Shown here: piece after piece, positions 12,300-22,885 of the stretch | Layout: each line of letters opens with the position of its first letter | How positions within the stretch are numbered: the first letter of the stretch is position 1 | Source: Sambucus nigra | Taxonomy: Eukaryota; Streptophyta; Magnoliopsida; Dipsacales; Adoxaceae | Direction: 5' to 3' | DNA length: 64,000 bases | Assembly (NCBI GenBank): GCA_949130495.1 | Contig: OX422210.1 | Coordinates: 635,318,585-635,382,584, forward strand | Translations under genes and position numbers: made by a program | Notes under the pieces: generated by a model | Seen by the model: the letters and a program-made list of their open reading frames with translations, nothing else | Databases searched by the model: none | Told to the model about the DNA's origin: nothing

Positions 12300-13310
12300 A
12301 ACCCTCATATTTCTTTAATTTTGTTTATAATTATTTTCTTACTTTTATTAAATCCTTTATAAAATTTAATGCATACAAAACATTAAAAATATTTTTAATT
12401 GTTTCCAACCTACTATTTTATCCGAAAATGTTTTATTTTTTTTCTAAAATATGTTTATGCATTTTTGTTCTTCTTACTTTTATTTTTATTCCTAAAAACT
12501 CGATATCCCATTATGCATCAATGTACTTATTTCTCCTAAAACAATACCATAATTTATAGAAATGTCTAAGAAAATATAAGAATATTATCTATATATACAA
12601 TACAAATATTACTAAGACTTCTATATATGTTATCAATTCCTATATGAAATATTTGTGGTGCATTTTTTAAAATCCAATGGTGTTACTATTCACTCATAGT
12701 GCCCTTGAGGAGCACTGATAGTGGGATACTCTTATATTCCATTTTTATTTGTCAAAATATACTTTTACAGTTTTTTTTTACAACCAAAAGGCACTTGTAT
12801 TTGTTAAAAAGACTTATTTATTTGGAATGAAATAACCATCAAATTTAGTATTATCATTCAATTTATATAATTAATTACAATTCTATATTTCCCTATTTTT
12901 GTATTGAATGATTCATAACCATAAAAGTTGAACTACTATGAAGACTCTCGCTATCTCTGATTAACTTTTTCTTTTTTAATTCTTTTATTTGTATTTTAAA
13001 CTATTTTATATCTTCATGTGTATCACCATTTGTTTTACTTTGTAAGGTATGTAAGCTCTATTTTGGCCTTACTCTTATCTTTATCCCGAAATTTTAATGG
13101 ATCCTCGCTATACAATTATTTACATCTATTTTCTTAATTTTCTTCTCATGATGGTATCTATTTAATACTCAAAATAGTTTCACGATTTGTGGGAGAAACT
13201 ACCTCCTCACCCGCTTGCTCCGGAGGCGTCAATTTTTGTATGTGTTGCTTCTGAATTTAGCGTAGGGACTTCTACTTTCTTATATAATATTATAGGTATG
13301 ACTCGGTGAA
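12300..13310 (-). pseudogene. Endogenous pararetrovirus reverse transcriptase remnant
   Basis: Read on the minus strand, an RT N-terminal segment lies at about 12900-13000 (IRDSESLHSSSTFMV) and the catalytic region at 12565-12640 with VYIDNILIF (12584-12595). The second Asp of the usual Tyr-x-Asp-Asp is Asn, and stops are frequent. It follows the protease remnant on the same strand, as in Caulimoviridae pol. The lower boundary is uncertain. The relation to plant pararetrovirus rather than Ty3 elements rests on the neighbouring movement protein and the motif context. Inactive. Confidence 0.7.
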
Positions 13311-13580
13311 GGGTTTAAGTACAAGGGCTATATAGCCTCTCAAAATTATTTCCTATTATGAGATCATGCGAGGGTTTATTCGTTGCCCAAAGCTTATAAA
13401 TTACAATTATTTCATAATTAATTTCTATTGTCAAAATTTCTATTGTCTCATTATAGATCGTAGTACTATTGTTATAAATACTAACCACAATTGGATTATT
13501 ATTTTTTTCCTTATATACTAACGAAAGTGTGGCATTTTTCCAAAACAAACTGAACATCTATTATCTAAGTAAGCATATAA
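13311..13580 (-). pseudogene. Endogenous pararetrovirus aspartic protease remnant
   Basis: The active-site region reads LDNRCSVCF (about 13537-13567): the Asp is present, but the following Thr-Gly are not. The frame then shifts, and an 80-codon frame (13315-13557) carries the second half, ending DLIIGNNF (about 13341-13370), the conserved distal motif of caulimovirid and other retroviral-type proteases. It lies between the movement protein and RT. Clearly broken. Confidence 0.68.
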
Positions 13581-13899
13581 TTCATATTTATTAAACCAAC
13601 CATTCAATACATATATTTATCGGAATATAGATAGTAGTGTACGATATAAATAACTTGTTTTGTTTTCATCTTTTACAATATCTGTTGATAAATTCTTCAT
13701 ATTATTTTTATGCCATTTATTTTTTCGTCTTTGGTCCATGACATTATATTTTGTTCATCATCGTATATAGGTATACTAGTGTCTCTATATCCTAATATTC
13801 TTTTATCACTTCCCGATCTTGTACTTGGTGTTCGACTTATGTTATCTATTTCTTCATTATTCTTAGAATATTTATCTTATTCATATAACTATTTTTCTG
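13581..13899 (-). other. Pararetrovirus spacer between movement protein and protease
   Basis: Minus-strand frames contain short readable runs (for example ILGYRDTSIPIYDDEQNIM near 13745-13800) among stops. It is probably the C-terminal part of the first polyprotein and the N-terminal part of pol; no domain is assigned. Confidence 0.4.
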
Positions 13900-14690
13900 A
13901 GAAGAGTTATCCTCTTCAGACATACTCCAGGTATTTTTATCCTAATATTTCCTTCTTTATAAGTTATTACACTTTGTTTCTAGTAATAATATTACTTGGA
14001 TTATTAAAACTCCATATCCATCGATTATTTAATCTAATTTCATTATAATTTATTCTATTGGTTTTATTCGATTTATCTATATTCCATTTATTTGTTCGAA
14101 TTTATTAGACTATGTTGCATTCTAGGATTTACAATATTGTCTAACTTTTAAATTATTTTCCAAAATATTCTTACAGAAAAAGTTGTATCATGCGTATTTA
14201 TTCCTACAATTCTAATTTTCAATGTTAGGAATATATTTATGAATTCATCCTTTAAATTAACATAATATCCTAGTCTATAGTTAAATCATATTAGTCCTCG
14301 ACACAAATTACTTTTTATTCAATTAGTTATTGATCTTCCAAAATTTATGTGCCTAACATCACATAAGAAGGCATAAATATCTACATCCAGACCTTTTATC
14401 AAATAAGGGTGTTATATATACTTGCACACTTCTAATATGTATATAGTTATATTTATTATATATATTATATTTGTTATGCTTTAATATATTATCAAATTTT
14501 ATTTTGTTTATTTCTCGTACATCTTATTCACAATATTTTTATTTATACATATCCTTCTATTCTTTCTCATATATATATATACTTTTTTTTATTCCTTATG
14601 TATAAGAGGTGATATCAAATTCTTATGTATCTCTCCATTATATGTGTTTTCTATCACGAAGTGTTCACCTCTTAATTAACATATATTAAC
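13900..14690 (-). pseudogene. Endogenous pararetrovirus movement protein (30K superfamily) remnant
   Basis: Minus-strand segments in order are HFVIENTYNGEIHKN (about 14640), PYLIKGLDVDIYAFLCDVRH (about 14350-14410), FNYRLGYYVNLKDEF (about 14240-14285) and TTFSVRIFWKI (about 14155-14190). The spacing and the Asp-centred block fit the cell-to-cell movement protein of Caulimoviridae, which lines or modifies plasmodesmata. Several stops and frame changes are present. Its position after a coat-protein zinc knuckle and before protease/RT suggests a cavemovirus/solendovirus-like order (from memory of those genera). Confidence 0.7.
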
Positions 14691-14729
14691 TTCATTTGAC
14701 ATCATAAAATTTATTTTTTAATAGCTATA

Positions 14730-14829
14730 TTCTTCTTCTTCTTCTTCTTCTTCTTCTTCTTCTTCTTCTTCTTCTTCTTCTTCTTCCTTCTCCTCCTCCT
14801 CCTCCACCACCTACTACTCCTCCTCCTCT
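14730..14829. repeat. (TTC)n / (CTC)n microsatellite within viral sequence
   Basis: A TTC run (14730-14786) passes into CTC/CTA triplets. On the minus strand, in the frame of the upstream zinc knuckle, it codes mostly Glu (GAA/GAG), where an acidic tail of the coat protein would lie. Confidence 0.9.
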
Positions 14830-15240
14830 ATTATCTATAATATACCTTTAATATTGTCTAATGCCAATTTCGGACCTTCTTTTTATTCTAATTCCATGTA
14901 ATTTAGACTTCCTAAAACTCCTATTAATTCTTTTTTATTTATGCATTAAAATTCATAATGTCTTGTCCCTCCGCAAGTCGAATATTTACATATTCTTTTT
15001 CCTTCTAGACTATGATTATTTTTTCTAAAAAAAAACTTCTCTTCTTAAAAAAATATTTTTTTTTAATGTTTTGTTTTTTTTATTCTTCACCTCTCTTTAT
15101 TGAAACTTTTATTTTTGTAAAACTTTTTTCCTATATATACATCTTTCGATTATCTTAACAACCCAAATGGTTTGTGGTTTTCCACCAGTTTACGTATTAT
15201 TTTTTATGTTTCTTCTTTGTTTAATTTTTAGGCATTCTTT
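14830..15240 (-). pseudogene. Pararetrovirus coat-protein C-terminal region with zinc knuckle remnant
   Basis: On the minus strand a decayed zinc knuckle is at 14941-14992: CKYSTCGGTRHYEF, then a stop and Cys. The Cys/His spacing fits the caulimovirid C-x-C-x2-C-x4-H-x4-C knuckle with one Cys replaced by Tyr. Downstream is a Glu-rich region (see the microsatellite). Upstream (to about 15240) are basic runs and SLGYTIRHPREWVDKEC. The knuckle normally binds the pregenomic RNA during packaging. Confidence 0.55.
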
Positions 15241-15244
15241 GTCA

Positions 15245-16329
15245 ACCCACTCTCTTGGATGCCTTATCGTATAACCTAATGAGTATTTTTTTAAAGTGTT
15301 TAATTCTTCTAGTCAATTTCTTGTTATAATTTTATGTTTTCATTATTAGGTAAAGTAGTTTAGGAATAAGCATTATCAGATTATATTTATATATCCTAGT
15401 GTTGGCCCGAAAATATACCCAAGAACGGGGTAAATTGGGTAATTATAAGATTAATGAATTTTTTTTTAAATAACTTTCTTTTGAGTTTATTTTCAATATG
15501 ATAAATCAATTTATGTAAAATCAACTAATCAAACAATAAGCAAATGTAGTTAAGAGATAGAAAGTTTAGAGAAACTTTGTAAACTAAGGTTTTAACGTGG
15601 CTCGGCCTTGCTTATGCCAACACTTGACATGGTACTTGAGAAACTTCATTATTACAGGTTCTCTAATGTGGAACCAAAATCTCACAAGGAATTATAATAC
15701 CTTGCAAGTCGCAACTAACAAGGAAAATGTACCCATCCTTGCCTAAGCGGGACACACAAGAGTCTAAGGTCTTATCTCGCCCTGATCCCCGCAACTATAT
15801 CTCTACTATCCATGAAGATATAATGAAGTTCCACCATAAGTATCAGTGATGAGATAAGTAACTAAAATATAAAGCAAAGTTTCTTTACTAATAAGAGCAA
15901 TGAAAAATGATTTACTTTCTCTCTCTATAAATATAAACAGATGAGTGATAACTGGTATGCTGCTCAAATGAGTTTTGGGTTGGATCATTAGCATAACAAA
16001 GTATTTGGTTTATATCTTTGGCTAAAGGGGATTGGCAAAGAATCTTGAGCTCAAAGGGGTTTTTAGTTGGAGCTTTGTTTCAATGGAGTTTTAGGTTTGA
16101 AACTATCAACTTGAAAATGAGTTTGGGACATGGTTTCTCTTTTTAGAAAGCTCAAGTGGAGGGACACAAGCTATGCAATGGATCTTTGATCAAGGGAGAT
16201 GCTATAGAAGGCCTGTGTGTTTAAAGAAGGAACCGAAAGTTTTGACTAGTTTTAGTATGGTAAATTCAAAAACTTTTGGGATTTAATTTTAAAAAGTAGC
16301 TATTATAATTTTTCCACCTAGACACTTTG
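15245..16329. other. Left part of an unidentified insertion in viral DNA
   Basis: Viral similarity stops near 15240 and resumes near 23690, with the Tat element in between. A TGTTGGCCCG word at 15400 could be an LTR start. A segment at 15590-15720 (GTGGCTCGGCCTTGC..) resembles dispersed plant repeat sequence. With 22886-23690 this may be one nested element of about 1.8 kb; its ends are not resolved. Confidence 0.3.
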
Positions 16330-16334
16330 ATTAG

Positions 16335-17902
16335 TGATTAAGGGTAAAAAGTAGCGTCGCGTCAGAACGCTAATCGTTATTTTCTGTTCACTTCCTTAAT
16401 ACAAAAACCTAAATTACGACTGCACTTGCGATACAAGTATAGCGGTAAATCGGGTATCAAAAATCCACAGAGACGAGTTGCTAGAATTTATAGGATTTAA
16501 TACTCCTAAAATAAAAGTGTAAAAGGTGATAGGTTGGAAATAAAGAAAAGGAAAAAATTAAGAAGTTAAGTCTAAACTAGAATTAATAAAATGAGAGTCG
16601 GGATCTTGTACCCACCATGGGCTAAACAATTAATAATTAGAATTTCGGTTCGAAAACATTTAATCGAGCATTTTCAATTAAGTATAAACATCACACAATA
16701 AGGAATTTAACACAAAGTTGCGAGATTAAACATTTAACAGAAAATGGTCACACGCATCTTAAATTCGGATTACTGCTATAAACACTAATGTTGCGTGACA
16801 AAGAAAGTTAAACGCATAATAATCCGACTTTAATACGCGAGGTTTCAATTAAATGCAATTTTACACAAAAACCTAACTTTCGGAGCTCAACGCCCATTAA
16901 TGGCGGAAATGCAATCCCAACCCGTTATCTACTCACTACACATGAATAAAACTAATTTAACAACTAATTAACTAAGCAAACAAGAAATTAATATACTAAA
17001 ATAAGTTATCTAGGCATGTAAATAATTAAGAAAGCAAGAAACAAGATAAAACAAGTTGAATAAATGAGGAAGAAGATGAATAGTGCTTACAACAATCCAA
17101 ATGGTACAAACCCTAGGACAGAGAAGCTCCACCCAACAAATCCCCTCTTCTAACCTAAAAATGAAAAAATATATCCAAAGAAAAGCCTATAATATTCTAT
17201 TTATACCCCAAAATAAATCCCCAACAAAACCAAGCCAAAAAAACCCAAAATAAGTTAATTTTTGTCCATATCTGATGGGACCGGTCGAACTCTGTTTTGG
17301 GACCGGTCGACCGCACTTTTGGAATTTGCCTTGGGCTAGAGACAACCCACTTTTCCTCTCCGAACCAATTTTGATTCGTTGCACGGAAATGGCCATAACT
17401 CCCTCATACGGAATCAAAATGAGGTGTGGTCGGAACCGACGCGAAGATAATTCAACTATCTACATGATTCTGTTTTGAAACCCTACAAATTATGCAGTAT
17501 GAAATTACCAAAATTCCCTTGAAGTAGTAGAAAATACCGAAACCTTCCGAAAATGGGCATAACTTCCACATACGGAGTCCGAATGACGCACGGTCAAAGG
17601 CCACAGAAAGATAATTTGATGATCTACATGTTGGTAACTTCATTCCATAAAAAATAATGAGTTTGAAAAGACCAAATTGCCCTTGAAGTAGCATTCGACG
17701 ACTAAACTTCTCTGAAATGCAACCAAACCTCACTTTTAGCATTCCAATACCTACAAAAACACAAATAACCCCTGCAAAGCATGTATATATCCAAATCCAA
17801 GGTTGTCTGGTTAATGAGCATAATTATAGGCATTTAGGACTGTAAAAGTGCTAGAATGCATAAAGATAACGGGCAAAAATATGCAATATTCGATACGAAT
17901 CA
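16335..17902 (-). repeat. 3' LTR of the Tat-type element
   Basis: 1568 bp, close to the other LTR by eye. It has two copies of the GACCGGTCGACC-type palindrome (17278-17312) where the other LTR has three. Repeated CATACGGA(G/A)TC-NGAATGA-type blocks occur near 17400 and 17573. Confidence 0.88.
17278..17312. repeat. 22-bp-phased GACCGGTCGA array (2 units)
   Basis: GACCGGTCGAAC and GACCGGTCGACC start 22 bp apart inside the LTR. Confidence 0.85.
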
Positions 17903-17916
17903 CACCCCCTAACTTA
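17903..17916 (-). promoter_or_regulatory. 3' polypurine tract of the Tat-type element
   Basis: On the minus strand TAAGTTAGGGGGTG abuts the TGATTCG start of the 3' LTR. Confidence 0.8.
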
Positions 17917-19723
17917 GACATTGCTAGTCCCTAGTGATGAAACAAACAAAATTAGTCCACAAAAGGAAATACAAAATGCATATATGCATCGAAATATAAT
18001 TTCCACTTTCGTAGGGAACACGATTGCATTTAGCATATGCAATAAGCCGTTAAACCCCTAGGTTACCCTAGTGGACGAGTGTCGTCTCATGAGGATTTTC
18101 AGGGATGATACCCACAAACATCTTATGGTTTCCTCAAAATACGCCCAAACCAACATGCGACAAACCCAACAAAAGTGAAAAAGATTTCATATGCATTATT
18201 AGCAAAGTGAATGAATTCACACAAAAGTCCGAATCATTAACATTATAGAATGCACCTCATAGAATTGAAACCTTAAAATGTGGGAGGGGAGCGAGCACAT
18301 GTAAAGTGTGATTTGCCAAAAACTTATATAAATCGGATAAACATTAAAGCAAGCATATATTCAATCCTCACGGGCATTACACTCATCAAGTGAATTCACT
18401 CGAAACAGGGAGCTAACACACGGAACATGTGGGCTAAAGAGTAAATGGAAATGGAAACTAAGCCGCACACATGTCACAAATGAAGAACGCTATATATAAA
18501 CTGAAAAATGTAATCTCAATGAAAGGATACCGCGCATTAAAGGAGGTGAAATGCATTTTCACAGATTATCAAAACTGTTAAAACCTTTGAATTACATCAG
18601 CCTAAGATCTCATAGGACTTGTATAGGGTTATAATGTAGGTATGGCTAGGGTATGAAATAAAAGGAATGTATGTATGGATTCAAAGTGTTCGGGATGAAA
18701 ACTCGGGATAATGGAAAAATGTGGGTAATATCAAAATTAGAAAACAAGTTCCAAAAAGGCATTAGATATATCATCGGGGAGAGTAATCAAAGCTTATTTA
18801 ACTATATACAACATTTACAAACTTCTCTTTCTTTTTCTTTTCTTCTTTTTCTCATTTTCTTTTTGGTTTTCTTTTGTTTTTTGCTTTCTCTTTTTCTTCA
18901 CTTTTTTCACTACTTTCTTTTCTTTACTTGTCAAACTCTCATATGCCTAAAATGCAACCGACATCACAACATCATCATTCAATCCCAAGTAACATTCCAA
19001 ACAAAGGTGTGGAAGGTGTATGTATGGTATATAACTCCAATTTGGAGTTGGTTATGGGAATGGGGTTATGAAACGAAAGGCTATATTTAGTCTCAAAGGG
19101 GTTGACGAGGGTAAACATATAAGGTGAGGTCAAGGCCAATATGGGTGATATAACAAAGATGGCATATGATCATTTTCTAAAGTTTACACAATTCTCGAAT
19201 CAAAACAATATATGAAAACCATGCTCAAGTAACACATTTCAAGTATGAACTGAATTAATGAACGGTCAAATGAAATAATAGTGAGATTACCGACGAATTC
19301 AATGTTTTCAAAGAGGAAAGAATAGTGTATAACACTCACAAATGAAGAAAGGTACAAATATTACTCGGTGTAAGTATATACAATGCAACAAAAGATTACC
19401 GAGTTATAAAAATCTTAAACCAAATCAAAATAACCATAAAAGTGCATGTGCTCATCGGATTAAAGTTTAATTTATGAAGTTATTCATAATATCAATAAGT
19501 GAGACTAAAGCCTAATAAGTTCTAAAACCGAGAACATGAATCATTGAGTTGTCAATTGGATCGGGCAATTATTGAAATTTATCATCGGAAACAAGGGCAA
19601 AAATCCCAAAAAAGGAGGAAAAAAAAATCTTTTTGAATTTTTTGATTTTTCTAAGAAAAGCATACTAAATAACTAACATTTGAGCAAAAACATGGACTAA
19701 CTAAAGAAATGGATAGAATATCC
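17917..19723 (-). other. Non-coding 3' internal region of the Tat-type element
   Basis: It holds no domain on either strand. The plus-strand frame at 18671-19090 is driven by a pyrimidine tract. The region separates the ORF and the internal polypurine copy from the 3' polypurine tract. Confidence 0.55.
18823..18936 (-). repeat. 110-bp polypurine (minus strand) tract
   Basis: The plus strand is almost pure C/T (CTTTCTTTTTCTTTTC-like). In the element's sense strand it is a long purine run 0.9 kb upstream of the 3' LTR. Confidence 0.8.
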
Positions 19724-19739
19724 CACACCCCCTAACTTA
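19724..19739 (-). promoter_or_regulatory. Candidate central polypurine tract
   Basis: The 16-mer CACACCCCCTAACTTA (plus strand) is identical at 17901-17916, where it is the LTR-adjacent primer, and both copies are followed within a few bases by GACATTG. An internal second plus-strand primer would fit, as known for some LTR elements and lentiviruses. Confidence 0.5.
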
Positions 19740-19982
19740 AAACCTGACATTGTCCTCAATGTTAATTAAGAACCAAGTTAAAGAGAGGAAAAGAGCGATA
19801 TTACCCAAAATTGGAGCGATCCCCATAAGAACAAGTCCAAAGAATCTACAAAACAAGTTAGTATCAAACACAAATAACAAAAAGTTAACTAATTACACTA
19901 GACTAAATTAAAAAGAAAAGAAACAATAAAGAGAGAAAGAATAAAAATCTAACTATATACAACCTACTATTTAGGCTTCACA
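19740..19982. other. Short non-coding spacer in the Tat-type element
   Basis: A-rich, with no domain. It lies between the ORF stop and the candidate central polypurine tract. Confidence 0.4.
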
Positions 19983-21097
19983 CTAACTGTACACTAGAAG
20001 TCTAAATAGCTTAGGATCCACCATAAGAACAATTTGACTTTGGAGGATAACTAGTGTACCCTCACGTACAAGCATGCCTTTCAAAAAATATGGATTCCGT
20101 TTGAACAAAGGAAGGCATGTGTAAGGCGGAAGAAAGGAACCATCGCCAATTAAAAGTTTTGGAGGGACGGTGGGGGGTTTGGATTGAACGGGTGACAAAA
20201 ACATGTGGGGATCGAGAAAAGATGAATATCCTCCCAAGGATTTAGCAAGTGTAATGGGAGGCGACGCACACAAAGGCAAAGATGCGATCGTGGAGGGAGA
20301 CTCGAGCAAGTACTCCTCATCGGCGATAAGGTTTAAAACATTAAAGTTTGAAACCGGATCATCGGGTACTAGTGACGGTGTGGTAGTAGAGAATAAAAAT
20401 GGGGATGAAAGAAATTCAAATCCATGAGATGAATCATCATAACATGAAGTTGGAATTTCAAAGGAAATAATATCATTTTCAATGAAATGTTCTTCTTTGG
20501 GGGCCAAAGAAGAAATCATTTCATTGCAAATCGATATTATGTCATTATCATCTTCACTTTCATTATCTATTATGAAATGGGCAAAGTCTAGAATGGCTTG
20601 TTCCAAAGTAGGCACAAGTACCTCATTTGGTTCAAAACATTCCTCGACTTCGAAAGTCTCGAAAGAAAAATCATCGTCGGACTCAAATAATAAATCCAAC
20701 TCATGTTCCCACGGACGATTTTCTTCCCGATAGCAATTTTGAATTTTCTCATTTTCATACATACGCAAACCCTCACCGAATGTCATGGGTCGAGGTGCGA
20801 ATGCATGAAAATGGGAACTTTGAAAATTACCATCGGACTTAAAGAAAACTCATTAATATAGGAATTTTGAAAACTATTGCACTTCGTTTCAAAATTCCTA
20901 TTATAAGGAGGTAAAGGCCCAAAATCATTATCATCATCATCAAAATTCCAATAACCTAAGTTTTAACTTTCGTTATACTCGCCCAAAGTAATATTTGAAT
21001 TTGTTTTACTTTGGGATGCTAAGCATTCACCGAAAGTCATAGGCCTAGAATTTTGAGAATTAGAACAAGGATTACCGAAAGAATTGGAATAAGACAT
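19983..21097 (-). pseudogene. Unrecognised ORF of the Tat-type element, broken
   Basis: I do not recognise this protein. The best start is ATG at 21097 (minus), 170 bases after the primer site. It runs MSYSNSFGNP.. and SRPMTFGECLASQ, then meets TAA at 20965. A frameshift lies between there and 20786, after which a 267-codon frame (20786-19983) is open. That frame is acidic in its first half (DLLFESDDDFSFETFEVEE), Pro/Ser-rich in the middle, and ends hydrophobic and basic (RNPYFLKGMLVREGTL). The block (S/P)RPMTFGE occurs twice, about 85 codons apart, suggesting an internal repeat. There is no zinc knuckle, Asp-Thr-Gly or RT motif. It could be a divergent gag-like or accessory protein. Confidence 0.55.
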
Positions 21098-21270
21098 GCT
21101 TACCCTAATAATGGCTCAAGTGGCGAATTTCACAAAATAGGTGCGCGCGGGAAAAATTCGAGCGTTTCTAAGTGCTCAAATGTGGAAGTCCAATAAAAAG
21201 GTTAGCAAATAATATAAATAGAAAGAAATAATATGAAATACTAAATCAAGTAAAGTCTAAAACAAACTAG

Positions 21271-21288
21271 TCCCCGACAACGACGCCA
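21271..21288 (-). promoter_or_regulatory. Primer-binding site, tRNA-Asp type
   Basis: The plus strand TCCCCGACAACGACGCCA resembles the 3' end of plant tRNA-Asp with two G-to-A differences at CpG-type sites. Three bases separate it from the LTR. Confidence 0.75.
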
Positions 21289-21291
21289 TTT

Positions 21292-22880
21292 TGATCAAGG
21301 GTGAAAAGTAGCGTCGCGTCAGAACGCTAATCGTTGTTTTCAGTTCACCGCCTTAATACAAAAACCTAAATTACGACCGCACTTACGATACAAGCATAGC
21401 GGTAAGTCGGGTATCGAAAATCCACAGAGACGAGTTGCTAGAATTTATAGGATTTAATACTCCTAAAATAAAAGTGTAAAAGGTGATAGGTTGGAAATAA
21501 AGAAAAGGGAAAAATTAAGAAGTTAAGTTTAAACTAGAATTAATAAAACGAGAGTCGAGATCGTGTCCCCACCATGGGCTAAATAACTAATAATTAGAAT
21601 TTCGGTTCGAAAACATTTAATCGAGCATTTTCAATTAAGTATAAACATCACACAATAAGGAATTTAACCCAAAGTTGCAAGATTAAACATTTAACAGAAA
21701 ATGGTCACACGCATCTTAAATTCGGATTACTGTTATAAACACTAACGTTGCGTGACAAAGAAAGTTAAACGCACAATAATCCGACTTTAATACGCGAGGT
21801 TTCAATTAAATGCAATTTTACACAAAAACCTAACTTTTGGAGCTCAACGCCCATTAATGGCGGAAACGCAATCCCAACCCGTTATCTACTCACTACACAT
21901 GAATAAAACTAATTTAACAACAAATTAACTAAGCAAACAAGAAATTAATATACTAAAACAAGTTATCTAGGCATGTAAATAATTAAGAAAGCAAGAAACA
22001 AGCTAAAACAAGTTGAATAAATGAGGAAGAAGATGAATAGTGCTTACAACAATCCAAATGGTACAAACCCTAGGAGAGAGAAGCTCCACCCAACAAATCC
22101 CCTCTTCTAACCTAAAAATGAAAAAATATATCCAAAGAAAAGCCTACAACATTCTATTTATACCCCAAAATAAACCCCCAACAAAACCAAGCCAAAAAAC
22201 CCAAAATAAGTCAATTTTCGTCCATATCTGATGGGACCGGTCGACCTCTATATTGGGACCGGTCGACCTCTGTTTTGGAACCGATCGACCGCACTTTTGG
22301 AATTTGCCTTGGGCTGGAGACAGCCCTCTTTTCTTCTCCGAACCAATTTTGATTCGTTGCACGAAAATGGCCATAACTCCCTCATACGGAATCGAAATGA
22401 GGCGTGGTCGGAACCGACGCGAAGATAATTCAACTATCTACATGATTCTGTTTTTAAAACCTCCAAATTATGCAGTATGAAAATACCAAAATGCCCTTAA
22501 AATAGCAAAAAATATCGAAACCTTCCAGAAATGGGCATAACTTCCACATACGGAGTCCGAATGACGCACGGTCTGAGGCCACAGAAAGATAATTTGATGA
22601 TCTACATGTTGGTAACTTCATTCCATAAAAAATAATGAGTTTGAAAAGACCAAATTTCCCTTGAAGTAGCATTCGACGACGGAACTTCTCTGAAATGCAA
22701 CCGAACCTCACTTTTAGCATTCCAATACCTACAAAAACACAAATAACCCCTGCAAAGCATGTATATATCCAAATCCAAGGTTTTTTGGTTAATGAGCATA
22801 ATTATAGGCATTTAGGACCGTAAAAGTGCTAGAATGCATAAAGATAACGGGCGGAAATATGCAATATTTGATACGAATCA
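21292..22880 (-). repeat. 5' LTR of the Tat-type element
   Basis: 1589 bp, starting TGATCAAGGG (plus view) and ending GAATCA before ATTAG. It differs from the partner mainly by one extra 22-bp palindrome unit and scattered substitutions, indicating moderate age. Confidence 0.88.
22233..22291. repeat. 22-bp-phased GACCGGTCGACC array (3 units)
   Basis: GACCGGTCGACC at two positions 22 bp apart, then the variant AACCGATCGACC 22 bp further on. Confidence 0.88.
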
Positions 22881-22885
22881 ATTAG

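Larger units (their letters stand above)
16335..22880 (-). mobile_element. Non-autonomous Tat-type Ty3 retrotransposon
   Basis: Two similar LTRs (16335-17902 and 21292-22880) enclose 3.4 kb. The target duplication ATTAG is exact (16330-16334 and 22881-22885). On the minus strand the primer site (21271-21288) follows the 5' LTR (21292-22880), and a G-run polypurine tract precedes the 3' LTR (16335-17902). The primer site complements tRNA-Asp with two mismatches, typical of the Tat/Athila group. No protease, RT, RNase H or integrase is present, only one broken unknown ORF. It must have relied on enzymes from elsewhere. Confidence 0.88.

Noticed and set aside
13710..14048. 112-codon plus-strand frame, hydrophobic
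   Set aside because: It is antisense to the movement-protein and spacer relic on the minus strand, and its hydrophobic composition follows from A/T-rich reverse reading.
18671..19090. 139-codon plus frame with a Phe/Leu-rich middle resembling a membrane protein
   Set aside because: The hydrophobic stretch is translation of the pyrimidine tract on the antisense strand of the Tat element.
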